This document shows positions 1 to 9,654 of a stretch of 64,000 nucleotides of DNA, one piece after another. The DNA lies in NCBI GenBank assembly GCA_950097015.1, contig CATNEN010000005.1:930001-994000 (forward strand), in the 5' to 3' direction. The translations under genes were made by a program, and so were the position numbers. This DNA is from Macrostomum hystrix. Its lineage: Eukaryota > Platyhelminthes > Macrostomidae. The notes under the pieces were generated by a model. The model searched no databases. It saw only the letters and a program-made list of their open reading frames with translations, and was not told the origin of the DNA. Each line of letters opens with the position of its first letter. The stretch's first letter is position 1.

Positions 1-196
1 GATTCTGGCCGAAATTTGTTATTTTCCCTTGGTATTAAAACAGGCGGCAAAATGGCTTGGTAGTCCTATAGTCCTACTGTTAATGTACTCGTAGCACGAA
101 AGGGCTGCAACAATCTGCATTTTAAAACAATCACCCTGATTTCGATTATACTGGGTAGCAGATTTTGAAACAATAGAGTTCATAGGTACTACTCAC

Positions 197-3100
197 AGCT
201 TTGTCTCCAGTCCTGGAGATTCAACTTTATTTTCATTGTAGATGTTTCCATCTCTAGTTGAGTAAAATGCGTCTAACTTGAATGGTGTCGTTTTAAACAG
301 AGCTTGAAACGTTTTCGTTTTGTTCAGTTCGTCTAAAAAGAAATTTAATGACGAGGAGTATACAGACCATCTATACCTGTTAGGAAATGTTTACTCTACC
401 TGTAAGATACGGACTAACTATATCTGCTAGGCAATGACTAACTGTACCTAACTATAATTTTCGGACTAACTATACATGTTGATGACTACCCGTATCTGTT
501 AGGTAATCACTCACTGTACCTGTAAGATACGGACTATACAACCATCTGCAGAAAGACACAATATGTGCATGCCAAACTAAGCAATAAATTTACTCACTTT
601 CAAACTGATCGAACTCTTGAAGATTAGTGAATGAAGCTAAACGAACATCTCGCCTATCTCCAGATGCGGTGTCGTTTAGAGAATTGTAACGAATTGCAGC
701 AATGTAGCAATGCGTGCTGCCACAGTGCAGATAACCACTGCCATGACCTGGACTAACACTGATGACTTGTGGTTCTCGTTGCACGGCTAGATTGTTTGTG
801 ATTTTAGCTGCAATCCTGAGATACATTGTGCTGTAGATTCGAGTAGGTGTGATCTCTTTTGCCCTTTGCTAGTAATTGGCTTAAAATAACAAGACATTTA
901 CATTTTGGTACGAGCTTTACCTTGTACAGATGGGTACAATAGTCAATGGACTTTGGAACTTTCGAGGTATGATATACTTTCGTTCACTGAAATCTGAAAT
1001 GGTGATTTAGTAAAACTTTAAATATGAAAGAGAAATTGAAGTATATAATAAAAAAGCTTATCAAAGACATTTAGGGCCTTTAAACCCATAGACAGAACTG
1101 AAGGGCTGGTCGGTTAAATTTCATGAAAAACCATAGTACAGGTTTCATTTATGGTCAAAGTTTTAGTCTATGGTGTATGACAGGGATCGGCAAACTTATT
1201 AGATAGCGGGCCAAAGAGAGAACCTAAAAGATATGACATCGGGCCACATTGACTGTAGAAATGAGATTGGGGAGAGATGAGACACGGGAGAGATGAGACA
1301 CGGGAGAGATAAGACACAGAAGAGATGAGACAGGGGGAGATGAGGCACAGGAGAGATGATCAGACACAGGAGAGATGAGACACAGAAGAGATGAGACAGG
1401 GGGAGATGAGGCACAGGAGAGATGATCAGACACAGGAGAGATGAGACACAGAAGAGATGAGACATGAGAGATGAGGCACAGGAGAGATGAGGCACAGGAG
1501 AGATGAGACACAGAAGAGATGAGACATGAGAGATGAGGCACAGGAGAGATGAGACATGAGAGATGAGACACAGAAGAGATGACAGGGGGAGATGAGGCAC
1601 AGGAGTGACGAGACGGCGGACAGATGAAGCAGGACACTGCAGGTGTCGGAAAGGGCAACTGGCCGGGTTTGGGAACTTTGAGTGCCGCATCTGGCCCGCG
1701 TGCCGGAGTTTGCCGACCCCTGCTCTATAGTCTAACCCCTACATATCAGGTAAGGAATTCGTTTTCCTTCCGTAACATGCAAGCCCCTACTTACACGCTG
1801 TTTAATAGGCTACAATAAACTAATATCATTGTTAAGTCTTCAAACTATCCCATTGTAAAATTATACAGACATATTTGTGTCAGAAAGCTACTTTCAGTGA
1901 TGCTAGTTTACAACAGATAATGGTCTTCTCACCGTTTTCCTTATTCTGTACATAATATCGAAATGGAAACTCATCGTTTGCATCGCCGTTACTCAAAATG
2001 ACAAAATACTTTGGCGCTTTCTGAGTTTTGAGCTCCCACGTGCACAACTGTCGAGTCTTTGTTGAAAATTTTTCGTCTAGAACAGGAAGAACAAGTTTTA
2101 CTTTTCCGTTAGGAGCATAATCTATGGTAAATACCGTCGTCGTGTCGTCAACGCATCTTGCTTTTTGCAGACCGATCTCTTTTTGCTCAGCGTACACTGC
2201 AACCCTGAAATTGTCGGGAAAGCTATAGGTTAACAGTACAAAGACCACGACTTCAAATACCCTACTGACCTACGCGCTACGCGCCTCGACGTTTACCTCG
2301 TTTCAGCCCTCTGCAGCCTATCAATATTGGTGTATTGTAGTTTAGCGGGCGTGAAACGCGTTACAAGGCCCGCCCGCTGTGCATATATTTGGAATTCGAC
2401 CATAGACAACAGCAGAGGGCGGGCTGCCGTTAGTTTTAGTTAGTTTTAGTTAGTTTTCAACCTCGTTTCAACACGCGTAGGCTAATTACAATATACACTT
2501 TTTTGCTTGATGTACGCTTTTCTGGCATTGCCTAAAATTTCACTTGGAGGCAATGGCCTTCAGGCACAAAAATAGTGCTTTTACTGTACATTAAACAAGA
2601 TAGTACTTGGTTTCATTTCGTTAAAAACTGCGAGGCAATTTACACATGCATACAAGGGGGTCAGTGGCAGAGCGGTTAATGCGTTTGCCTCTCGCACCAA
2701 GGTCCCTAAGTTCGATTCCACGGCGAGGCCACATTTATTTGGGGCGCAGCCGCGGAGAGAAGGCTTGGGGGCTTGTCGTGCAATTTACGCCCTTGAGGGC
2801 CAACCTCCAAGACACAGTGAGAGTGAACACTGCCTGCCGATCAGACAGTCTGGGCAGATGTACACACCTGTGTGAGCGTATGCCTGTGTACAGTATCTGT
2901 GTGCGTCTGTGCTCAGGAGTCAGCGAAATGGGCAGAATTGCCTCCTCGCTGGCTGCAGGTCTAGTGTCACTAAATGATGTGCCATTGCCCGCAGCCCTCC
3001 TGCAATTATTAATATTATTATTACACATGCACGCGCATTTTCTAGTTTCTTTTTTTCAGAGTTTAAACGTTTTTTATCAAGTGCATATTCGCTGGTACCA

Positions 3101-3225
3101 CAGACCAAGGTCTACATAAGTAATGAAAAATGCTATACAAGTACAATACACAATGAAAAACTGAATACTTACTTCGCAGTTAATAGGATGCCCGCGAGAC
3201 GACAGACTATGGTACTTGCTAGCAT
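197..3225 (-). CDS. Secreted protein gene, five exons, 3' end beyond the window
   Basis: Built by hand from splice signals. Exon 1 is 3225-3173 (ATG at 3225, donor GTAAGT), exon 2 is 2204-1933 (acceptor TTTCAG, donor GTGAGA), exon 3 is 993-921 (donor GTAAAG), exon 4 is 815-598 (donor GTGAGT) and exon 5 is 332-197 (acceptor TTTTTAG, donor GTGAGT). The phases agree at all four junctions and no stop is met. Exon 1 encodes 17 residues that read as a signal peptide (MLASTIVCRLAGILLTA), so the product is probably secreted. The rest, about 230 residues, has few cysteines. A stretch with CTWELKT is faintly CUB-like, but I do not recognise the family. Intron 1 holds a MITE-like repeat and a SINE; intron 2 holds a minisatellite. 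I found no convincing sixth exon in 1-196, so the gene must continue to the left. The splice reading is inference; transcripts could change the boundaries. Confidence 0.6.
355..545. repeat. Degenerate short repeats in an intron
   Basis: Imperfect copies of a phrase like CTATACCTGTTAGGAAATG and ACCTGTAAGATACGGACTA recur several times, with irregular spacing. They lie between predicted exons 4 and 5 of the left-edge gene. They look like a decayed minisatellite. Confidence 0.4.
1259..1620. repeat. Minisatellite, GAGATGAGACACAG-type units
   Basis: Units of about 12-16 bp based on GAGATGAGACACAGGA and variants (GAGATGAGGCACAGGA, GAGATGATCAGACACAGG) repeat through the region. It lies in predicted intron 2 of the left-edge gene. 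ORFs here on the minus strand are only repeat translations. Confidence 0.85.
2269..2481. mobile_element. Short MITE-like repeat with CCTACGCG ends
   Basis: The segment begins CCTACGCG and ends CGCGTAGG, a short terminal inverted repeat. It contains GCGGGCGTGAAACGCG and the phrase GAATTCGACCATAGACAACA. A related copy occurs near 34,546-34,653 with the same right end (CAACCTCGTTTCAACACGCG). A piece matching the reverse of its left part lies near 34,225-34,270. No clear target-site duplication was found. Non-autonomous DNA element is the best guess. It sits in intron 1 of the left-edge gene. Confidence 0.45.
2640..3031 (+). mobile_element. tRNA-derived SINE (family A, copy 1) with 11-bp target duplication
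   Basis: The head at about 2655-2735 has a pol III A box (TGGCAGAGCGG) and B box (GTTCGATTCC), as in a tRNA. A shared body follows (GGGGCGCAGCCGCGGAGAGA, then AGATGTACACACCTGTGTGA), with an ATT-rich tail near 3001-3020. It is flanked by TTACACATGCA at 2640-2650 and 3021-3031, a perfect 11-bp duplication expected for LINE-driven insertion. It lies in intron 1 of the left-edge gene, opposite to its transcription. Confidence 0.85.
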
Positions 3226-3640
3226 ACTTGCTGATTGACCTAGCTGACTGGCGGTTACATGGATTTATGAGATCAGTATAGCTAAATATGTTTTGTACAA
3301 AAGAGTAAATTATTTCACTAAACAGAAGAAGGACCACGGGGTATACGAGTGTAGCAGCGACAAAATTTATTAGGAATAAAACTGTTTTATAGCGTTTAAA
3401 AGCACGAACTCACAGTGTTCTCATTGTTAAAAATAAAGAAATAGCCCACTCTTATCGAGAATCTGAGAATTAAAATGGTTGCTAATCGTTTGCTGCTGCA
3501 CTCTTGGAACAATATGGGACTAAAATGTTTCTATTTTTAGACTTGTGGGTGTTTTGCTTAGTGTTTATGTCCATCAGACCTATGAGCTAGGACTTAGCTA
3601 AAGCAAATTTAAAAGTATTACAGGCAGAAGTGAGTCACCC
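3226..3640. other. No gene seen; upstream of the secreted-protein gene
   Basis: AT-rich sequence upstream of the predicted ATG at 3225. It should hold the promoter of that gene, but no clear TATA box or initiator stands out. Nothing else is recognised. Confidence 0.4.
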
Positions 3641-3643
3641 TTT

Positions 3644-4008
3644 GGGGGGTCAGTGGCAGAGCGGCCAACGCGTCTGCCTCTCGCACCTAGGTTCAGAGCT
3701 TGATTCCGCGGCGAGGCCAAATTCAATTTGGGGCGCAGCCGCGGAGAGAAGGCTTTGTTGGCTAGTTAGGCAATTTACGACAATGAGGGCCAGCCTCCAA
3801 GGCACAGTGAGAATGTACACTGCCTGACGATGAGAAAGTCAGGCAGATGTACACACCTGTGTGAGCGTGTGCCGGCGTACGGTATCTGTCTGCGTGTGTG
3901 CTGATGTGTCATGAGTCAGTGGGACAGAATTGCCTCCTCGTCCTCGCTGGCTGTGGGTCTAGACTCTAGTGACACCAAATGAAGTGCCATTGCCCGAAGC
4001 CCCCTCCG
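3644..4008 (+). mobile_element. tRNA-derived SINE (family A, copy 2)
   Basis: Same head (GTCAGTGGCAGAGCGG) and body (GGGGCGCAGCCGCGGAGAGA) as the copy at 2651-3020, ending near GCCATTGCCCGAAGCC. It lacks the ATT tail. The B box is altered (GCTTGATTCC), so this copy is older. No target duplication was identified. Confidence 0.8.
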
Positions 4009-4540
4009 AATAGTCGCACTATTTGACATTTTAATCTGGTTCGATTAGAAAATTTTAAGAACGGGACTAATTACTGTCATTCAAAAAGCAAAAAATTAAA
4101 AACTAGGCAACAGAAACAGAACATTAAACAAACCTGTATTTGTGGGCACTGCTGATGTTGGTCTTTGTTATATTGATAAGCGCTTAAGTTTTGTAGGCTT
4201 GAAAATTTAACCTGTTATATATTGTTTTTAATAGCCATTTTTAGCAATTACGTTGGATCCATATTCATTGTTCATTATTTGAATAATGTACATGGAATTT
4301 TCCGCTTTTTTATACAATGCACAATCATGAAAGCGTCTTGACTGAAGCTACTGGTCAGTGAGTAGCGACGTATGCTCAACGTAGCTTGTAATTTAATTTA
4401 ATAATAGCATTGAAAATGAAAGAAAGGCACCCCTACTCCAGCAAATTATCTCTACCTTATCTGTTCTGTGAATATACACCCACTCATTCTCTACTCTGCA
4501 GCTATGTCATTAATAGCAATTATTAATAATACTAATAATA
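4009..4540. other. No gene seen
   Basis: AT-rich sequence between two SINEs. I see no coding exon with supporting splice sites, no tandem array and no recognisable element. Confidence 0.4.
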
Positions 4541-4845
4541 ATTGATTACACCTGCCCCAATTGGGTCAGATGTGCAGCCGACAGCTCAGCCGCAGCTATT
4601 GCGCGGCGCATCTGAAGGCTGCGTACAGGTGTTCAATCCATGGACTGGGGGGACGCCACACCCACCTTCAATTATCCCAGCTGATGCTGATACCTATTTA
4701 ACAGCTGGGTGAACTGAAGCAATGCAGAGTTAAGTGTCTTGCTAAAGGACACAAAAAGTTCCAGTAGAGTCGGGAATCGAACCTCCGACCTTCAAGTCAT
4801 GAGTCCGACGCTCTAACCACTAGGCTACAACCTCTTATGTTACTT
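4541..4845 (-). mobile_element. tRNA-derived SINE (family B)
   Basis: On the minus strand the head reads GTAGCCTAGTGGTTAGAGCG (A box), then GGTTCGATTCCCGACTC (B box). The body includes TTAGCAAGACACTTAACTCT and a segment around GTCCATGGATTGAACACCTG. Family relatives occur at 18,575, 35,572 and 38,070. The A and B boxes are well preserved. No target duplication was found. Confidence 0.8.
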
Positions 4846-4974
4846 AAAGTAGCATTATTGGTATTTTCAAATTATTATTTGAAACCGTACACTTTCTGTC
4901 ATCCATGTAGAATAGCAGTCCAAGACAAAGACTGTTCTAGCTTTTGTAAAATATTTTAATTATGTCTATCAGAT

Positions 4975-5290
4975 GTTTATTATAACAGGTGTTCATTTTA
5001 TCTGTCAGGTGTCCACTATATCTAACAGGTGTTCATGCGATCTAACAAGTGTTCAAATTACCCAACAGGTGTTCATATTATCCAGTGGGTGTATATTTTA
5101 AGCAACAGGTGTTCATTTCATCTAACAGGTGTTCATTTTATATAACAGATGTTATTTTTATCTAACAGCGCAGGTGTCATCTAACTGGTGCTTATTTTAT
5201 GTTACAGGTGTCGATTCTGTATAACAGGTGTTCGTGTTTTACTATATCTAGTAGTTATTTCTGTCTAACAGCTTGTTGTCTAACAATGTT
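4975..5290. repeat. Degenerate 20-bp minisatellite (TCTAACAGGTGTTCATTTTA)
   Basis: About 14 units of roughly 20 bp built on TCTAACAGGTGTTCATTTTA, with many substitutions. It looks older than the clean arrays elsewhere. No coding signal. Confidence 0.75.
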
Positions 5291-5479
5291 CTGCATCTCA
5301 CTGTGCGAATTAATTAAAGTGAAATATTTAGGAATGTCGGAAGATTCCGGTAGAAGACAAGGTATTGCTGGATAATCTAGAAAATTGTTCGACAATTTTC
5401 TTCCCTCGCCGAGTAAAATTGTTAAATCGCAGCACCTGACTATGAAATATAATAAGCCAGTAAAAATGTCTGATCACGT

Positions 5480-6642
5480 TAGATCAACAGAAATCTTGTG
5501 TGCAGAAATAAACACTGCAAAAGTTCTGGAATAAGTATTTTTTCATTAAATTTGTGCTTGGGCTCAGAATTCTCCACTGAAATGGCTAACGAAAATACGG
5601 CTGAAATACAGGTAGAGTTGCTCGCTTGACAACAATTAAGTAGAGAAAACTCAAAATCAACATTTAAGTTAAATTTTTCTAGAACTTGCCCAATGCATTT
5701 CGACCACAATCGAAATTTAAACAGGACACCTGCAACAAGCGGTCTAGGAAGGGGTGTCGTTGGCAGAGCGGTTATCGCGTTGCCTCTCGCACCACAGTCC
5801 CTAAGTTCGATTCCACGGCGAGGCCACATTAATTTGGGGCGCAGCCGCGGAGAGAAGGCTTGGGGGCTTGTCGTGCAATTTACGCCCTTGAGGGCCAACC
5901 TCCAAGACACAGTGAGAGTGAACACTGCCTGCCGATCAGACAGTCTGGGCAGATGTACACACCTGTGTGAGCGTGTGCCTGTGTAAATTATCTGTGTGCG
6001 TCTGTGCTCAGGAGTCAGCGAAAAGGGCAGAATTGCCTCCTCGCTGGCTGCGGGTCTAGTGTCACTAAATGATGTGCCATTGCCCGCAGCCTTCCTGCAA
6101 TTATTATTACAAGCGTATATTAGTGGTCTAGAAACACGGGACTTTAACCTGAAGACAAACTGAGCAATATTTTTCGTACGGAACAAAACCCGGATCTGGG
6201 AATCAATGCGACTTCTAAACAATTTTCCACTTTCTTCCCAAACTCCATGGACCAGAGGCCCAAATAAGGAACCACAATAACGGGGCTACGATCATTATTG
6301 AGATCTTTCTTCTGAGTATGATTTTGACCAGAGAACTTCTGGCAGGGAAATTTATTAATGATGCTGGAAATATGGCCACGAGGTTATCCATTCATCATGA
6401 GCAGCCGAGTAAGCTGCTCCAGCTCATCAGGAAAATGCTTCCAGGAACCGTCTTTCCATTGCCTAGGGCAGAGGGCATCAAACCCAAGCATGAGACCACT
6501 GAAGCTAGCTTTTCTGAACACACTAGTTTGAATCAAACCTTTACTCGTATCAACGTCAATTTCCACAAAGGGAAGTTTCACCACCCCCCAGAAGTAAACT
6601 TGATGTTCTAAACTTGGCCTCATTGTCGAAAATAGCAAACGT
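5480..6642 (-). pseudogene. Penelope-like retroelement RT 3' remnant, split by a SINE
   Basis: In minus-strand reading, a stretch near 6590-6450 resembles the end of Penelope-like reverse transcriptases: LPFVEIDVDTSKG, then IQTSVFRKASFSGL, then CPRQWKDG. Further on come PYLGLWSMEFGKKV, VLFRTKNIAQFVFRLKSRV and, past the SINE, AGVLFKF. Together these resemble the thumb and linker that precede the GIY-YIG domain in that family. Stops and frame changes interrupt it, the upstream RT is cut off by the minisatellite at 6643, and I see no GIY-YIG motif. A SINE separates RVSRPL from VAGVLFKF. It is a dead fragment; the family call rests on recalled motif patterns. Confidence 0.55.
5735..6131 (+). mobile_element. 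tRNA-derived SINE (family A, copy 3) inside the Penelope-like remnant
   Basis: The head has GTTGGCAGAGCGG (A box) and GTTCGATTCC (B box), followed by the family A body and an ATT tail ending near 6108. Flanks match: ACAAGCGGTCTAG at 5735-5747 and ACAAGCG then GGTCTAG at 6109-6131, the latter with 9 extra bases. This looks like a target duplication with a later indel. The insertion splits a Penelope-like frame. Confidence 0.8.
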
Positions 6643-6651
6643 ATGACATCT

Positions 6652-7135
6652 CTACCTACATCTCTCTCTACTCTCATACTATCTACCTACATCTCTCTCT
6701 ACTCACATGCTATTTACCTACATCTCTCTCTACTCTCATACTATCTACCTACATCTCTCTCTACTCTCATACTATCTACCTACATCTCTCTCTACTCACA
6801 TGCTATTTACCTACATCTCTCTCTACTCTCATACTATCTACCTACATCTCCCTCTACTCTCATACTATCTACCTACATCTCTCTCTACTCTCATACTATC
6901 TACCTACATCTCTCTCTACTCTCATACTATCTACCTACATCTCTCTCTACTCACATGCTATTTACCTACATCTCTCTCTACTCACATGCTATCTACCTAC
7001 ATCTCTCTCTACTCACATACTATCTACCTACATCTCTCTACTTTCATACTATCTACCTACACCTCTCTCTGCTTATACGAGCTATAATATCTACCTACAC
7101 CTCTCTCTACTCACATATTACCTACCTACACCTCT
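6652..7135 (+). repeat. 31-bp minisatellite, left arm of an inverted repeat
   Basis: Units of 31 bp (CTACCTACATCTCTCTCTAC, then TCTCATACTAT) repeat about 15 times. The same array, reversed, lies at 7300-7456 and 8761-9057. Unit length is not a multiple of three, so the ORFs here merely step through frames. Confidence 0.9.
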
Positions 7136-7287
7136 CGGACGATCTAGCTGATGTACTCAGTACGACCATCCTGACAGCTCATGAAACCTCTTGCCCCCTT
7201 AAAGCCTACAAAGGCAATGAAATCCGCTCCCTGGTGGAACCCAGCGCTTGGAACCCTCCGGCGCAAGGCCAAATCCCTCCAGCGGAT
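7136..7287 (+). pseudogene. Inverted duplicate of the LINE RT-ORF segment
   Basis: This 152-bp piece is a near-identical reverse complement of 8609-8760. It carries the part of the LINE ORF just upstream of the fingers domain (a segment with ILTAHETSCPLK). Matched positions sum to 15,896, so both ends pair cleanly. The copy ends abruptly at 7287, after which the minisatellite resumes in the opposite orientation. Confidence 0.8.
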
Positions 7288-7299
7288 GGATTCAACGCA

Positions 7300-7456
7300 G
7301 AGAGATGTAGGTAGATAGTATGAGAGTAGAGAGAGATGTAGGTAAATAGCATGTGAGTTAAGAGAGGTGTAGGTAGTTAATATGTGAGTAGAGAGAGGTG
7401 TAGGTAGATAGTATGCGAGTAGAGATATGTAAGTAGTTAATATGAGAGTAGAGAGA
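7300..7456 (-). repeat. 31-bp minisatellite, reversed segment
   Basis: About five units of the 6652-7135 repeat in reverse orientation (AGAGAGATGTAGGTAGATAG and variants). It separates the duplicated RT piece from the main LINE remnant. Confidence 0.85.
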
Positions 7457-8760
7457 GGTTCAACAAGCACGGCCCTGCACCTTGTTTAGGGCCTTCAAGA
7501 CCCCTTTGGTCTCCAGGGCACTATTCCAGATGAAGCCGGCAAAAGAAATGGCCGGTCTTACAATGGTAGTGTAAATCCACCAGGGACGGCGGGGGTGAGG
7601 CCCCAGGTGGCACCGGCAGCTCTGCGGATCTGCGCGAGCGTCGCGAGAGCTTTGCAAGTTTTGAATTTGACGTGAGGTGTCCAGCTCAGCCTGTGGTCGA
7701 GGATGACACGTAAGCATCTGGTTTGCTTCTCTATGGCGATGGGTTTGTCATAGAGAAGAAGAGGCTCAATCCTCCAGTTTCGTTTGCTGGTGAACATAAT
7801 GGCGACGGTATTGGACTCAGAGAGTTTGAGGCCGCAGCCATGAGTTCAGCGCTCGGCACGGTGGATGAAAACTTGCAAAAGGTCTCTAAGGACCGGGGAG
7901 ACGTTTCAGCCACAGTGGCGGTGACGTCTTCAGCATATAGCCGAGAGCGATGAGTTCCTCCGCTCAACGTGAAGGAGGCGCCAAAGAACAAGCCTTTCAA
8001 GCAGCTTAAGAAAGAAGGATGTTAAGCTGATGGGGCGGAAGGCTTTGGCGGAATGCTAGTCTCCCTTCCCAGGCTTGGGGATGAAGACGATAGTGGCTTC
8101 CTGCCAAGACCTGGGTACGTACCCGAGGGTGATACAGGCCTTGAACAGGTTGCAGAGGAGGCCGAGGAACCTGTCATTTTTCACCGCTTCATGCAGGAAG
8201 GCGGGGTAAATGTTGTCAGGTCCAGGCGACTTAAAATGTGAGAAGGAATTAGCAGCGCGAGCTGTCCGTTCTCTAGTGACAATGGCGGTCGCAAGGATGT
8301 GTCCACCCGGAGTGTGGTCCAGCGGGTCCTGAAGCGGCGCGGTCCGGGAGAAAGCGCTGGCGAGCATGATGTCCAGCCATTCGCCAGGATTCTCAGCAAG
8401 CCGGCCGTCCGGTCTTTTGATCACTGAGAGCTTCGACATTTTGTCAAGAGTGAGCGCTTTTACAACGCGAGAGGTTGGGCGGGCGCCCTCCAGCTCGGCG
8501 CAGTATTGGCGCCACTTTTTGGACTTCGCTTTCCTGGTGTCACTCTTAAAGTCGCGAATCGCATTCTGGTAGGCGGTCAGGTCAGCTGGGTCCTTGCTTT
8601 TTCGCGCAATCCGCTGGAGGGATTCGGCCTTGCGCCGGAGGGTTCCAAGCGCTGGGTTCCACCAGGGAGCGGATTTCATTGCCTTTGTAGGCTTTAAGGG
8701 GGCAAGAGGTTTCATGAGCTGTCAGGATGGTCGTACTGAGTACATCAGCTAGATCGTCCG
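7457..8760 (-). pseudogene. Non-LTR (LINE, Jockey-like clade) reverse transcriptase remnant
   Basis: Minus-strand reading gives typical LINE RT blocks in order: SAPWWNPALGTLRRKAESL, FKSPGPDNIYPAFL, YVPRSWQEATIVFIPKPGKG, FRPISLTSFFLKLLERLV, then YAEDVTAT at the catalytic YADD site, LSESNTVAIMFTS, LRVILDHRLSWTPHVK, and a C-terminal block with TTIVRPAISFAGFIWNSALE. A stop follows PKPGKGD, much of the palm upstream of YAED is missing, frames shift at least twice, and the catalytic YADD reads YAED. It is inactive. No endonuclease domain is present here; the 5' side runs into the 31-bp minisatellite. Confidence 0.85.
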
Positions 8761-9057
8761 AGAGGTGTAGGTAGGTAATATGTGAGTAGAGAGAGGTGTA
8801 GGTAGATAGTATGAGAGTAGAGAGAGGTGTAGGTAGATAGTATATAAGCAGAGAGAGGTGTAGGTAGATAGTATGAGAGTAGAGAGAGATGTAGGTAGAT
8901 AGTATGTGAGTAGAGAGAGATGTAGGTAAATAGCATGTGAGTAGAGAGAGATGTAGGTAGATAGTATGTGAGTAGAGAGAGATGTAGGTAAATAGCATGT
9001 GAGTAGAGAGAGATGTAGGTAGATAGCATGTGAGTAGAGAGAGATGTAGGTAGATAC
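8761..9057 (-). repeat. 31-bp minisatellite, right arm of the inverted repeat
   Basis: About ten units of the same 31-bp repeat in reverse orientation (AGAGAGATGTAGGTAGATAG core). With 6652-7135 it forms the outer part of an inverted repeat around the LINE remnant. Confidence 0.9.
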
Positions 9058-9654
9058 ATGTGGTATGAGATTAGAGAATGAGTATGAAATTCTATGAACT
9101 ATGGTCAGTGATCGCGAGTTGATGGAATAAGTCCCCAAAAAAGCGAACCGTTCGTGTCCCGGACATTGGCAAAGGACACGATCAAGTGATCAAACCGGAC
9201 AAAAAAGCGACCCTCTGAAAGCAGAGAAGTAGTCGCGATAGGAAGTCCGCTTCGTCGAGTCGGACCTCTCGCCCCGACCACTCATAATTTTTCTGCGTTG
9301 AATTCTCATCGGACTGTGTAATGGCGGCCCTGACAGAAAGGCATTCATCAAACTGTGCAATCTGTCACCCCGTGTGCTCTTATTCTGTGCCTCAATTACT
9401 ATTTTTGTGCTTATAGTTCGGAGACTAAAATGGGAAGCGGGAATTTTGGGTGCCTATGAAAATCTGTGCTTTTTGGTGCCAAGCGAACTCTTTAAAGAAA
9501 TTAAACTTAAAGTTGATTAAAAACGATTTTTTGGGTCCAATGTTTTTTAAGGGACAATAAAATAGAGAATATACAGAATAAATATAAAAATAACGATCAA
9601 AACACGATAATAAATGAGTATAAATGAAATACGATAGGTGATAGAGTAAAGAGT
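9058..9654. other. No gene seen between two arrays
   Basis: Mixed-composition sequence with no open frame carrying splice support. It becomes AT-rich toward 9655. Nothing recognised. Confidence 0.4.

Noticed and set aside
2655-2735. Functional tRNA gene
   Set aside because: A and B boxes are present but the acceptor stem does not pair, and the segment is the head of a repeated SINE.
2646-3119. 157-codon ORF, and similar ORFs at 5479-6222
   Set aside because: Mostly SINE sequence; similar frames appear in each SINE copy, which shows they are not host genes.
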